Assembly (NCBI GenBank): GCA_003023405.1
Contig: PXST01000016.1
Span: 1 to 56,634, forward strand
Direction of reading: 5' to 3'
DNA length: 56,634 nucleotides
DNA from: Halobacteriales archaeon SW_8_68_21
Lineage (GTDB): Archaea; Halobacteriota; Halobacteria; Halobacteriales; Haloferacaceae
Below the pieces are notes generated by a model. That model did not search any database, was not told where the DNA came from, and saw nothing but the letters and a program-made list of their open reading frames with translations. The translations under genes and the position numbers were made by a program. This document shows positions 1 to 8,441 of the stretch, in pieces (positions within the stretch are counted from its first letter, which is position 1; each line of letters starts with the position of its first letter).

Positions 1-165
1 GGCTCTCTGGACGCCGTCGTCGCCGCCGACCGGCTCGGCGCGCTCGCCGACCGCGAGTTCGGCGACCCGCTTCACCTGCTCGTTATCCCCGGTGATCTCC
101 ACCACGTCGAGGCAGACGCCCTCGTCGGTCTCGCCGGCGCGTCGGAGTCGCTCGTCGAGCAGTAG
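1..165 (+). CDS. dph5: Diphthine synthase, C-terminal end (partial)
   Basis: The window opens inside a forward reading frame of 54 codons ending in TAG. The peptide has the segment HLLVIPGDLHHVEADAL, which matches the extreme C-terminus of archaeal diphthine synthase. That enzyme is the SAM-dependent methyltransferase that makes diphthine on elongation factor 2. The methyltransferase core lies upstream of the window and cannot be checked. The assignment rests on this short tail alone, so it is probable rather than certain. The next gene starts about 75 bp downstream on the same strand. Confidence 0.6.
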   Translation, partial: GSLDAVVAADRLGALADREFGDPLHLLVIPGDLHHVEADALVGLAGASESLVEQ

Positions 166-240
166 GCTCTCTCCGGCGCTCTCGGGCGGGCCTCGGTTCG
201 ACCGGACGCTTGATTACAATGGGCGGCGTTACGACGAGGC

Positions 241-627
241 ATGAACGACGTTTCCGTCGAGCAGCTCATGTCGACCGACCTCACGACCATCGAACGCGGG
301 GCGGCCGCGGCCGACGCGGCCGAGCGGATGCGCGACACCGGCGTGAGTTCGATCCTCGTCGTCGAGCCGGACGGTACGCTGGTGGGGCTGATCACCGCAA
401 CGGACTTCGTCGCGCTCGTCCGCGACAACGACCCGAAAGACCGGACGCCGGTCGAGGCGTTCATGACGACGGACGTCGTCACCGTCGAGCGCGACGCCAC
501 CGTCGCGGAGCTGGCGGAGCCGACCGCCCACGGCTACACCCACCTCCCGGTGACCGACGACGACGGCAGACCGGTCGGGGTGGTGTCGACGACGGACCTC
601 ACGGCGTCCCTCTCGCGGGCGGGGTGA
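241..627 (+). CDS. CBS-domain pair protein (128 aa)
   Basis: The protein is two tandem CBS motifs and nothing else (about residues 5-60 and 70-125). Each half starts with the usual 'V..LMSTDLTTI' or 'VEAFMTTDVVTV' strand and ends with a 'G.VS.TDL' type helix start. Stand-alone CBS pairs bind adenine nucleotides or SAM and act as regulatory modules; no partner can be named from the sequence. The ATG at 241 lies close to the first CBS motif. A second CBS-pair gene follows 60 bp downstream, so the two may be co-transcribed. Confidence 0.85.
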   Translation: MNDVSVEQLMSTDLTTIERGAAAADAAERMRDTGVSSILVVEPDGTLVGLITATDFVALVRDNDPKDRTPVEAFMTTDVVTVERDATVAELAEPTAHGYTHLPVTDDDGRPVGVVSTTDLTASLSRAG

Positions 628-687
628 CGAGCCAGTCGTATTGTGCGTTCCGGAAGAGTAATCAGACACGGTAACGCATGCCTTGGT

Positions 688-1062
688 ATGGACCTCGACG
701 ACAGAACACGCGTCGTGGACGTCATGTCCGCGCCGCTCGAGACGATCGGGGCGAACGAGCCCCTCCAAGCGGCCGCCCAGCGCATGCGCGCCGACGGGAT
801 CAGCGCGCTCGTCGTGACGACCGGCGGCGGCTGTATCGTCACGCAGAGCGACGTCGTCGCGGCGGTGGCCGGCGAGCGTGACCTCGCGGCGACGACGGTC
901 CGCGACGTGATGACCGAGGATGTCGAGACGGTGACGCCGGACCTCATGATGCAGGAGGTCGCCGCAATGATGACGATGTACGGCGTCAAACACTTTCCGG
1001 TCGTCGACGACGATTACGTCGGGATGGTCTCCTCGACGGACATCGCCGAACACCTCTCCTGA
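688..1062 (+). CDS. CBS-domain pair protein (124 aa)
   Basis: This is a second stand-alone CBS pair, with motifs at about residues 8-60 and 70-122 (for example 'VVDVMSAPLETI' and 'VRDVMTEDVETV'). The ATG at 688 is preferred over in-frame alternative start codons upstream, because the conserved motif begins just after it. It is related to, but clearly diverged from, the neighbouring CBS protein. A regulatory, ligand-sensing role is known for the family; the ligand and target are unknown here. Confidence 0.85.
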   Translation: MDLDDRTRVVDVMSAPLETIGANEPLQAAAQRMRADGISALVVTTGGGCIVTQSDVVAAVAGERDLAATTVRDVMTEDVETVTPDLMMQEVAAMMTMYGVKHFPVVDDDYVGMVSSTDIAEHLS

Positions 1063-1118
1063 CGGGGCCGGGCGCGGCGGACCGACCCACCGGTCCGGAC
1101 TGTTCGACCTGTGGAGCC

Positions 1119-2363
1119 TCACAACAGCAGCAGCGGCAGCCCGGCGACCACGCCCACCGCGATCAACAGGAGGTTCCAGAGGAACACCGGCCGGACCAGC
1201 TCCCGCGCGATGCTCGCCGCGAAGGCGGTCTTGATCAGAATGCTGGCGGCGGTGCCGGCGACCACGCCCGCGACCGCGGTGTCGACACCGATCTGACCGG
1301 TCCCGAGCAGCGAGACCGCTGTCGTCGCTGAGGTCCCCGACGAGACCAGCCCGGCGAGGAACGACGTGGCGACGAACCCGCCCGCGCCGAACGCCTCTTC
1401 GGCGACCGCGGAGGTGAGCAGCACGACGAGAAAGAGACCGCCGAACGTCAGGGCGTTGCGCAGGCTGAACGGGGAGGTCAGCTCCGCCTCCATCGTCGTC
1501 TGCCAGTCGCTGCGCCACACCGCGACCCCGATCCCCGCGACGGTGATCGCGCCCAGCGGGGCTCCGACCACGAGCGCCGCTTCCGGGACGAAGACGGCCA
1601 CCACCGCGGCGTTCCGGAGCGCCATGGCCGCGTTGGCGAGGAGGATCGACCCGACCGCGATCTCGCCGAGGTCGGTCCGCCCCTTCGCGCGCTTCGCCAT
1701 CTCGGCGACGACGGCCGTCGAGTTCACCAGCCCGCCGAAAAAGCCCGTGACCGCGTAGCCGCGACCCTGATACCGCTTCACCAGCACGTAGTTGACGAAC
1801 CCGATGGCGCTGACCGCGACCACGAGCGACCAGACGAGCCGCGGCTGGACCGCGTTCCACGGGTCGATCGTCTCGGCCGGCAACAGCGGAAAGACGACGA
1901 ACGCGAGGATGGTGAACTCCACCGCGCTGCGGACCTCCTCGCGGGAGAGCCTCCACGCGAACTCGTGGAGCTCCCGCTTCAACACGAGCAACAGCGACGA
2001 CAGCACCGCCACCGTCACTGACTCAATGAACAGCTCCTGCGCGACGAGGACGCCGACCCCGTAGGCGACGAGCATCGACGCCGAGGTCGTCAACGAGAGC
2101 CCGTTAACGTCGGTCTCGACGAAGCTCCGGACCGCCAGAAGCACCGCGCTGGCGACGACCGACACGCCGCCGACGACGAGCAGCCCCGGCTCATCGAGCA
2201 CCGAGAACACCGCCGCCGCGAGGCTGATGAGCGCGAACGTCCGAATCCCGGCCGACTTCTGTGACCACTCGCGCTCCAGCCCGAGGAACATGCCGAGCGC
2301 GGCCGCCAACACGAGCTTGGCGACGTTCGTCTCCAGATGGACGAACGGGTCGATCGCGCCCAT
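1119..2363 (-). CDS. MgtC/SapB and DUF4010 family membrane protein
   Basis: A protein of about 414 residues with an N-terminal MgtC/SapB-like region ('LGMFLGLEREW', residues about 20-32) and a long C-terminal DUF4010-type membrane region. About ten or eleven hydrophobic segments are visible. 'GGLVNSTAVVAEMAKRAK' in the middle and 'GLVSSGTSATTAVSLLG' near the end are conserved loop motifs of this family. Proteins of this type are linked to divalent cation homeostasis, but the transported species is not known. The ATG at 2363 is preferred over a GTG one codon upstream. The promoter region carries an array of GCTATA half-sites (see 2461-2486). Confidence 0.85.
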   Translation of the reverse strand: MGAIDPFVHLETNVAKLVLAAALGMFLGLEREWSQKSAGIRTFALISLAAAVFSVLDEPGLLVVGGVSVVASAVLLAVRSFVETDVNGLSLTTSASMLVAYGVGVLVAQELFIESVTVAVLSSLLLVLKRELHEFAWRLSREEVRSAVEFTILAFVVFPLLPAETIDPWNAVQPRLVWSLVVAVSAIGFVNYVLVKRYQGRGYAVTGFFGGLVNSTAVVAEMAKRAKGRTDLGEIAVGSILLANAAMALRNAAVVAVFVPEAALVVGAPLGAITVAGIGVAVWRSDWQTTMEAELTSPFSLRNALTFGGLFLVVLLTSAVAEEAFGAGGFVATSFLAGLVSSGTSATTAVSLLGTGQIGVDTAVAGVVAGTAASILIKTAFAASIARELVRPVFLWNLLLIAVGVVAGLPLLLL

Positions 2364-2460
2364 CACTGCCGACCACCTCGTTGCGGCCGCGCTCTAAGAC
2401 CGGGGTCCGGTGGTCCGACCTGCGTCCTCATCATGACCGTCCGTATCCGTTGCCCACGTC

Positions 2461-2486
2461 TATAGCTTGCTATATAGCGCTATATA
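2461..2486 (-). promoter_or_regulatory. GCTATA half-site array upstream of the MgtC-like gene
   Basis: This 26-bp AT-rich stretch holds four alternating TATAGC/GCTATA half-sites. They form a 6+6 inverted repeat with a 2-nt spacer (2461-2474) and a perfect 16-bp palindrome, TATATAGCGCTATATA (2471-2486). It lies about 100 bp before the MgtC-like start on the reverse strand and just after the end of artA. It may be a TATA element with an overlapping operator; the regulator is unknown. Confidence 0.45.
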
Positions 2487-2516
2487 TTTTTGGGGCACCA
2501 CGGAACCGCACGTCGC

Positions 2517-3479
2517 CTACCGGTTCGTCGGCTCGCGCGGGAGGTCGAGCGCCTCCGTCAGGTCGTGTTCCTCGCCGGTGATGAGGTACAACACGTCTTC
2601 CAGAATGACCGCGAGTTCGGGTAGCTCGCGAACCGCGAGGAAGGTGATCGCGATGAGCGCCACGACCGCCAGCAGCTGGCTCATGATTCGGTCGGAAACG
2701 AGGAAGGAGACCCGGTACGGGTCGGTCGCGCCGAACATCGTCAACACGAGGTCGGGATACCAGTGCATGTACTGGTTGCCCGCCACCACCGAGATGAACG
2801 TCGTCCGGAGAATATTCAGAACGTAGATGAGCGGCACCGACACCGCGAGCGCGCGGAGTTTTCGGGAGAGCGGTGCCTTGACGGCGGCCACGAGGCCACC
2901 GAAGATGGCGATGCTCCCCAGCCCCGTACACGCCAACACGATGTGGATGACGACCGTGTGGCCGTCCGCGAGCGTCCACGAGTACGCCGCGTCGTACCCC
3001 TCGCTGCTCGTCACCGCCTCCGGCGCGTAGCCGAGGAGGTCGATGAGCGCTCCCGTCTGTGCCGCGACGACCTCGATGAGGACCCGCCGCGGCTCCGGGA
3101 CCGCGACTCCGGCGACGGTGAACGCCGGAATCGTCTCGAACGGGAGGTAGATGAATAACATGAATGCGATGGCCCGGGTGAGGGTGAAAAGCGAAGCCCG
3201 CCCGTCGTACAGGAGATACCCCGCGTACACGCTGGCGGGGAAGCCGACAAAGGCGAGGGTCGACTCGACGTAGCTCTGATGTTCGAACGCGAAGTACGGC
3301 ACCGTCGACAGCCAGAACAGCCCGAACAGCGCCCACGTCGCGGCCGCGAGCGTGCGGCCCGCGTCCAGTCCGCGGCTGTCCAAGACCCACGACGCCGCGA
3401 AGAGGACCGCGACGACCCACGCGAACGTGAACGTGTCGGGGATCACGCTCAACACCGCCGGCACGCCGTGGCCGAACAT
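2517..3479 (-). CDS. artA: Archaeosortase A
   Basis: A 320-residue membrane protein with about eight hydrophobic segments. It carries the exosortase/archaeosortase catalytic triad: Cys184 in 'LACTGLGS', Arg225 in 'LNILRTTFI' and Arg256 in 'DPYRVSFLVSD'. Archaeosortase A cleaves PGF-CTERM proteins at the cell surface and replaces the C-terminal membrane segment with a lipid anchor. Two such substrates are encoded in this window (the glycoprotein ending at 16631 and the BtuF-like protein ending at 49781). The ATG at 3479 has a TATA-like AAAGCCCTT/CTTTATT region about 25-30 bp upstream on the reverse strand, consistent with a very short leader. Confidence 0.95.
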   Translation of the reverse strand: MFGHGVPAVLSVIPDTFTFAWVVAVLFAASWVLDSRGLDAGRTLAAATWALFGLFWLSTVPYFAFEHQSYVESTLAFVGFPASVYAGYLLYDGRASLFTLTRAIAFMLFIYLPFETIPAFTVAGVAVPEPRRVLIEVVAAQTGALIDLLGYAPEAVTSSEGYDAAYSWTLADGHTVVIHIVLACTGLGSIAIFGGLVAAVKAPLSRKLRALAVSVPLIYVLNILRTTFISVVAGNQYMHWYPDLVLTMFGATDPYRVSFLVSDRIMSQLLAVVALIAITFLAVRELPELAVILEDVLYLITGEEHDLTEALDLPREPTNR

Positions 3480-3657
3480 GGCTGTACGGTCCGTCGTCGT
3501 CGAATAAAGCCCTTGTCGTTGCGTGCGATCCGCACGGCAGACCGGCGGACCGGTTCGCCGCGCGCCGCGCCGGCTCCGCGCCGCTCGTCCGACGGGGGGA
3601 CTATCGCTCTTCGCTGTCGGCTCGCAGCGCGTCGCGCCGCTCGCTCAATATGAGGAG

Positions 3658-4110
3658 CTACCGCTCCTCACTGTCGAGGACGCGGATCTGGTCGCCGCGG
3701 ACCGTCACCGGGATCGGGACGGTCGCTTCGTACAGCTCGACGGTCACCTGGTCTTTCCCCTCGTCGATCCGCTGGACGCGCGCCTTCTCGCCCTTGAACG
3801 GCCCAGCGATCAGTTCGACGATATCGCCCTCGGCGATCCCCTCCACGTCCGGGGTCGGCGAGAGGAAGTGTTCGACCTCCGAGAAGGGGCTCTCAGCGGG
3901 CCCGCCGCCGCCCTGAATGACCCCGTTCGCGTGGGGGATCTCGTCGAGGATCCGCTCGAACACCGTGCCGTCGGCGGCCTCGACCATGACGTAGCTCGTG
4001 AGCTGGTCGGGGGCGATGACGGCCTGGATCTCGGACGTCTCCTTCTCGGCGAGCATGTCGGCGACCGTACGCTCTTGGCTCGCCGTCGTCTTGACCGAGT
4101 AGATCGGCAT
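3658..4110 (-). CDS. spt5: Transcription elongation factor Spt5 (NusG-like)
   Basis: A 150-residue protein with an N-terminal NGN domain ('MPIYSVKTTASQERTVADML') and a C-terminal KOW domain ('GDIVELIAGPFKGEKARV'). Archaeal Spt5 with Spt4 clamps RNA polymerase and raises processivity. Its ATG overlaps the TAA stop of secE by one base, so the two are translationally linked. The gene follows secE and ftsZ1, the conserved haloarchaeal order. Confidence 0.97.
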   Translation of the reverse strand: MPIYSVKTTASQERTVADMLAEKETSEIQAVIAPDQLTSYVMVEAADGTVFERILDEIPHANGVIQGGGGPAESPFSEVEHFLSPTPDVEGIAEGDIVELIAGPFKGEKARVQRIDEGKDQVTVELYEATVPIPVTVRGDQIRVLDSEER

Positions 4111-4286
4111 TACGCGCCGACCCCCGGAAGGAGGCTCATGATCGCGAACATGAGGAAGCCGATGAACCCGATGAGCAGGATTCCGGCACCGGCGATCTTC
4201 GACACCTGGAGGAACTCGTCGGTGCTCGGCGTGCTCGCCAGCTTCAGCACCCGAATGTAACTGTTGAGATCGTACGGAACGTCCAT
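4110..4286 (-). CDS. secE: Preprotein translocase subunit SecE
   Basis: A 58-residue protein read directly from the reverse strand. It has a basic-amphipathic N-terminal part ('LNSYIRVLKLASTPS', 'DEFLQVSKIAGAG') followed by one membrane helix of about 20 residues and a short tail. That is the form of archaeal SecE/Sec61-gamma, the essential single-span subunit that clamps SecY. The location between ftsZ1 and spt5 is the usual one. Its stop overlaps the spt5 start by one base. Confidence 0.93.
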   Translation of the reverse strand: MDVPYDLNSYIRVLKLASTPSTDEFLQVSKIAGAGILLIGFIGFLMFAIMSLLPGVGA

Positions 4287-4307
4287 GTTACCAGCGATTC
4301 GAGACGA

Positions 4308-4326
4308 GACGGTTTTTACCTTTTGA
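4308..4326 (-). promoter_or_regulatory. Predicted promoter of secE-spt5
   Basis: On the reverse strand an A-rich stretch (AAAAGGTAAAAACC) lies about 25-40 bp before the secE ATG. This is the spacing expected of a BRE/TATA element serving a leaderless or nearly leaderless haloarchaeal transcript. The element separates secE-spt5 from ftsZ1. Confidence 0.45.
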
Positions 4327-4361
4327 TGCGCCGCTGAGCGGTCGAACTCGGGGCGGTCGGA

Positions 4362-5519
4362 CTACTCCACGTAGTCGATGTCCTCGACGTCGCTGGGCGC
4401 GCCCCCCTCCGGCGGCTCGCCGTTGTTGCCGTAGATCTGTGGCGACTCGACGCCGGTCACGACGATCATCGTGCGCATCTCGCCTTCGAGTTCGTCGTCG
4501 ACGGAGGTCCCCCAGATGATCCGCGCGTCGGGGTCGATCCGGTCGTATATCTCCTCGACGACGCCCTCCGCCTCCTCGATAGACATGTCCGTGCCGCCGG
4601 TGACGTTCACCAGCGCGGAGTTCGCGCCGGAGATGTCGACGTCCAAGAGCGGGGACCGCAGCGCCGACTTCACCGAGTCCTGCGCCTTCGAGTCGGAGTC
4701 GGACTCGCCCAACCCGATCATCGCGACGCCGCCCTTCTCCATCACGGTGCGGACGTCGGCGAAATCGAGGTTGACCAGTCCGGGCATCGTGATGAGTTCG
4801 GTAATACCTTTCACCGAGCGCATCAGCACCTCGTCGGACACCTTGAACGCCTGCCGGACTGGGAGCTTCCCGACCGCGTCGAGCAGGCGGTCGTTGGGGA
4901 CGACGATGACCGTATCGCTCACGTCGCGGAGCCGCTCTAAGCCGGCCTCGGCGTTCGTCCGCCGAACCTCGCCCTCGGCGGTGAAGGGGGTCGTGACGAT
5001 GGCGATGGTGAGCGCGCCCGACTCGCGGGCAGCCTTCGCGACGACCGGCGCGGAGCCGGTCCCTGTCCCGCCGCCCAGCCCCGCGGTGACGAACACCATG
5101 TCGGAGCCGTCGATGGCGTCCTGAATTTCCTCCTGAGACTCGATGGCGGCCTCCTCGCCGACCTGCGGCAGCGACCCGGCCCCACGGCCCTGCGTCTTCT
5201 GCTGGCCCATGAGGATCTTCGTGTCGGCCTCGATGTTGACGAGGTGCTGGACGTCGGTGTTCGCGGCGACCAGCTTCGCGCCGTGGATCCCCTCCTGTGT
5301 CATCCGGTCGACCGTGTTGCCGCCGGCCCCCCCGCAGCCGACGACCGTGATGTTCGTCTGGAGGTCCTGGAGGACGTCCCGTAGCTCGTCGTCGGTCATC
5401 GTTCCGGTCTGTGGCGGCGCGCCGGCGCTCCCTCCGGCGGCGCTCTCGCCGGCTCCCCCGGCGTCGTCTGCGGGGGCCTCTTCGGCTTCGTCGATGGCGT
5501 CCTCAACGATGGAGTCCAT
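4362..5519 (-). CDS. ftsZ1: Cell division protein FtsZ, type 1
   Basis: A 385-residue tubulin-superfamily GTPase. It shows the N-terminal '[15 protein letters not shown]' loop, the tubulin signature '[12 protein letters not shown]' at about residues 146-157, and the T7-type '[11 protein letters not shown]' segment. The N-terminus is an acidic Ala/Gly-rich extension of about 50 residues, and the C-terminal tail is short. In haloarchaea FtsZ1 and FtsZ2 both act in division. The copy beside secE and spt5 is FtsZ1, which builds the early ring. ATG at 5519. Confidence 0.96.
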   Translation of the reverse strand: MDSIVEDAIDEAEEAPADDAGGAGESAAGGSAGAPPQTGTMTDDELRDVLQDLQTNITVVGCGGAGGNTVDRMTQEGIHGAKLVAANTDVQHLVNIEADTKILMGQQKTQGRGAGSLPQVGEEAAIESQEEIQDAIDGSDMVFVTAGLGGGTGTGSAPVVAKAARESGALTIAIVTTPFTAEGEVRRTNAEAGLERLRDVSDTVIVVPNDRLLDAVGKLPVRQAFKVSDEVLMRSVKGITELITMPGLVNLDFADVRTVMEKGGVAMIGLGESDSDSKAQDSVKSALRSPLLDVDISGANSALVNVTGGTDMSIEEAEGVVEEIYDRIDPDARIIWGTSVDDELEGEMRTMIVVTGVESPQIYGNNGEPPEGGAPSDVEDIDYVE

Positions 5520-5544
5520 TATGTGGTGTCGTTGCGACCCGGAC

Positions 5545-5556
5545 GTATTTATTTTT
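5545..5556 (-). promoter_or_regulatory. Predicted ftsZ1 TATA box
   Basis: The reverse strand reads AAAAATAAATAC here, 26-37 bp before the ftsZ1 ATG. This is the best TATA-like element in the 146-bp gap between ftsZ1 and dtdA, and the spacing predicts a leaderless or short-leader mRNA. Confidence 0.5.
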
Positions 5557-5665
5557 GCCCGATCGTCTGACGCGGGTCGGACGCCGAAATCGAGGGCGTT
5601 CGCCGCCCACCGCCGAGAGTACGGAGATCACACCCGCGATCCGCGGACTCGGGCCTGCTTATAAA

Positions 5666-7066
5666 TCAGTCGAGCGCGGCCGCGTCGATCGGGAACCGGT
5701 CGCTCCGGGTCTGCGACACGTCGGCCGGCTCGATCGTCTCGCCGTCGACCTCGACCGCCTCGCCGTCGGCGAGCCGACCGAACGCCGGCCCTTCGGGAAC
5801 GCCCCGCTCGGCCGCCAGCCCCGGGTCGAACGCCGTCTCCCGAGCGACGACCGCGCTCCGCTTCGGCAGCACCCTGACCGCGTCGTAGCCCGTCTCAAGC
5901 GCCTCCGCGAGCGCCGCGACGAGGTCGGCGTACCCCGGCGCGTCCGGGGCCGACGCGAACGCGACCTCTCCGGCCGCGCGGGCCCCGCCCTGCTCCGTGT
6001 CGAACGCGACGGCGACGGACGCGACCGCCTCGCGCGCTGCGTCGGCGTCGAGTCCCTGCGCCCGCGAGAGCAGGTCGGCCGGGAGATCGCGGACCGCGAA
6101 CCCCGTCGGATCGGCCGGCTCGATCGCACCGAACCGCAGCCCCTCGTCGACGGGACCGACTGCGTCCTCCAACTCCTCGACGAGCGGGAGCGGCGCGTCG
6201 CCGACCTCCCGGACCCACGTCTCGCTCACCACTCGGTGGCCGAGGTCCGCGACGACCGCTGCGAGGTCGGGGCGGTCGCCGTCGATCACGGCGCGGTCGG
6301 CGCGGCTCCGCGCGAAGGCGGCGTCGATCACGTCGCGGTTCGCCTCGGGCGCGCCGAGGTCGCCGAGCGCCCAGTCGGCCCCGACGTGGCCCACCGCCCA
6401 CTCGGTCTCGCGGACGATCCGAGTGAACCGCGGCGCGTAGTGGCCGCCGCCGAAGCCGACGGCGTGACGGGGACGGTCCGGGGCGTCGTCGTCCGCTGCC
6501 CCCCCGTCGACCAGATCTGCGCCCGTCCCGCGTAAGTCGAGAACCACCTGCGCGACCGCCGCGGCCGCCTCGGGATCCGCCCACTGCGGCTCGTCGGAGC
6601 CGAGTTCGACGAACAGCGAGGGGACGGAAACGTCGGTCGGCCCGTGGTGTGTACACTCGATGCCGACCTCGTATCCCTCGGGCGCGCGTTCGGCGAGCGC
6701 CTCGACGACGCGCTTTTCCGCGCCGGGCGCGGCCCGCGCCAGTGACTCCGACTCGCCGCCGTACTCGGCACCGCCGAAGTTCCCGGTGACGTGCGCGGTC
6801 AGGAGCTTCCCGGTCTCACCCGAGTGTCTGGAGACGAACGCGAGGAACTTGGGGTCGCAGTTGAAGGCGTCGACCGGGTCGTCGAGATCGACGTGAAGCT
6901 CGTCGAACTCCCGCAACTCGAACCCCTCCGTCCGGTAGTACGTCCCGCCCCCGTCGGCGTCGGGCAGCGAGCCGTCCTTGCGGGCCTCCCAGTCGCCGAC
7001 CTCCAAGAGCCGCTCGCCGATGTGCGCCGAGGCGCTGTCGGCCCGGCTGACGACGATCGCTATCAC
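5666..7066 (-). CDS. dtdA: D-aminoacyl-tRNA deacylase 2
   Basis: The protein has the archaeal/plant GEK1-type DTD2 fold. Motifs include 'IAIVVSRADSAS' at the N-terminus, 'RHSGETGKLLTAHVTGNFG' and 'GFGGGHYAPRFT' (the GGxH motif). It hydrolyses D-amino acids mischarged on tRNA. The first residue is set at the GTG at 7066, because the conserved sequence begins there directly. A longer form from GTG at 7120 would add 18 unconserved residues. At about 466 residues it is normal for haloarchaeal members, which have a long C-terminal extension. It is followed on the same strand by ftsZ1, and preceded by a cation exchanger with an 84-bp gap. Confidence 0.9.
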   Translation of the reverse strand: MIAIVVSRADSASAHIGERLLEVGDWEARKDGSLPDADGGGTYYRTEGFELREFDELHVDLDDPVDAFNCDPKFLAFVSRHSGETGKLLTAHVTGNFGGAEYGGESESLARAAPGAEKRVVEALAERAPEGYEVGIECTHHGPTDVSVPSLFVELGSDEPQWADPEAAAAVAQVVLDLRGTGADLVDGGAADDDAPDRPRHAVGFGGGHYAPRFTRIVRETEWAVGHVGADWALGDLGAPEANRDVIDAAFARSRADRAVIDGDRPDLAAVVADLGHRVVSETWVREVGDAPLPLVEELEDAVGPVDEGLRFGAIEPADPTGFAVRDLPADLLSRAQGLDADAAREAVASVAVAFDTEQGGARAAGEVAFASAPDAPGYADLVAALAEALETGYDAVRVLPKRSAVVARETAFDPGLAAERGVPEGPAFGRLADGEAVEVDGETIEPADVSQTRSDRFPIDAAALD

Positions 7067-7150
7067 GTCACCGACTCGGCCGTCGGCGACCGAATACCCG
7101 TCGGTTCGCGGCGCGGTCACGCTTCCGACGGCCCGGACCGCCGTCCCCGG

Positions 7151-8029
7151 CTACGGCAGCAATAGGTACACGAAGCCGCCGTAGGTGAACGCGAGCAGCG
7201 CGGGGAACTCGAAGCCGCGCACGCCGGTGCTCACGCCGATCGGGGTGACGACGGCCACGATCCCGATGACCGCGAGGACGTTGTATATGTTCGAGCCGAC
7301 CACGTTGCCCACGCTGAACTCCGCCTCGCCGCGGACCGCGGCGACGACGCTCGCGGCCAGTTCCGGCAGCGAGGTTCCCAGCGCCAACACCGTGAGTCCA
7401 ATGAAGATGTCGGAAAAGCCCGCCGCCGACAGCAGCGACTCGCCCCCGTCGATCAGCCACCGGGAGCCGAGGACGAGCGCCACGATGCCGCCGACGACGG
7501 CCGCGATGTCGCGCACCTTCGCGTCGGGCATCTCGTCCCGCTCTGCCTCGGAGATGGCCGACTGGTTCCGTTGGACGCGCCGGACGAGCGTGACGGTGAA
7601 CGCGACGAGCGCGGCCAACAGCACGACGCCGTCGACGAGCCCGATCCGGCCGTCCCAGCCGAGACCGACGAGCAGCAGCGCGGCGACTATCATGAACGGG
7701 ACGTGTCGGCGGAACACGGTGTCGGAGACGTCGAGCGGGCGGATGAGCGCGGAGACGCCCAACACCAGCCCGATGTTCGCGATGTTCGAGCCGACGATCG
7801 CGCCGAGACCGATGTCGGTCGACACCGTGACCGCGCCGAGCAAGGAGACGAAGAGCTCCGGAGCCGTCGTCGCGAACGCCACGACGGTGACGCCGACGGT
7901 CGACGCCTTCAGTCCGACGGCGAGCGCGAGGTCGCTCGCGCCGGACACGAGGAGTTCGGCACCGGCGTACAGGAGGGCGACGCCGCCGGCGATCAACAGC
8001 AGCTCGGCGAATGGCGACCCGGGCAGCAC
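7151..8029 (-). CDS. Calcium/sodium antiporter, CaCA family
   Basis: About 292 residues with ten hydrophobic segments and the two inverted alpha repeats typical of CaCA exchangers: 'ATTAPELFVSLLGAV...GAIVGSNIANIGLV' in the first half and 'ALGTSLPELAASVVA...GNVVGSNIYNVLAV' in the second. The family exchanges Ca2+ for Na+ or H+ across the cytoplasmic membrane. A GTG at 8029 is taken as start because the first membrane helix begins there. A TTG at 8056 would add nine basic residues. Confidence 0.9.
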   Translation of the reverse strand: MLPGSPFAELLLIAGGVALLYAGAELLVSGASDLALAVGLKASTVGVTVVAFATTAPELFVSLLGAVTVSTDIGLGAIVGSNIANIGLVLGVSALIRPLDVSDTVFRRHVPFMIVAALLLVGLGWDGRIGLVDGVVLLAALVAFTVTLVRRVQRNQSAISEAERDEMPDAKVRDIAAVVGGIVALVLGSRWLIDGGESLLSAAGFSDIFIGLTVLALGTSLPELAASVVAAVRGEAEFSVGNVVGSNIYNVLAVIGIVAVVTPIGVSTGVRGFEFPALLAFTYGGFVYLLLP

Positions 8030-8129
8030 GGCTCTCGGTTCGCGCCGCCGTTTCAAAAGCGTCGTGATTCGGGTCCCGGCCGGATACCGGCCGGTCTCGG
8101 GCCGGATTCCGGCCGGTCTCGCGCTGCGG

Positions 8130-8324
8130 TCAGGCGTGTGCCGACCGGAACTCGCCGTGTTTCACGCCGAGCGCGAACGCGACCGCCCCGAAGACGAGCA
8201 TCGACGGCACGACCATCATCAGCGTCGTCTGAAGCGCCATCGGCGTCCCGACGATCAGGCCGCCAGCGCCGATCGCGACGATCAGTACGAGGACCGCTGC
8301 CGCGCGCGGAAGGTCGAACTCCAT
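8130..8324 (-). CDS. Small halobacterial two-helix membrane protein (DUF7333-like)
   Basis: A 64-residue protein with two hydrophobic helices (residues about 8-28 and 35-53) joined by a short turn, and a hydrophilic tail containing His and Arg. It resembles a small membrane-protein family common in haloarchaea that has no known function. It starts at an ATG and stands alone on the reverse strand, about 100 bp before the exchanger gene. No function is inferred. Confidence 0.7.
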   Translation of the reverse strand: MEFDLPRAAAVLVLIVAIGAGGLIVGTPMALQTTLMMVVPSMLVFGAVAFALGVKHGEFRSAHA

Positions 8325-8441
8325 GGGTGTCCATACACCGCGAGCGATCCTAAACGTTCGGTCCGCCGAATATGGTTCCCGTGCCGGCTCCGTTCCCAGT
8401 CCCGATGCTGCGGGTCGACGGAACGCGACCGATCCGGCGGC

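Noticed and set aside
229..1956. Long reverse-strand open frame across the CBS genes and the MgtC-like gene
   Set aside because: Arginine- and glycine-rich translation with no domain. It is a shadow of GC-rich codon third positions in the real genes.
5411..6535. Forward open frames opposite dtdA
   Set aside because: Arg-rich shadow translations. The DTD2 motifs are all on the reverse strand.
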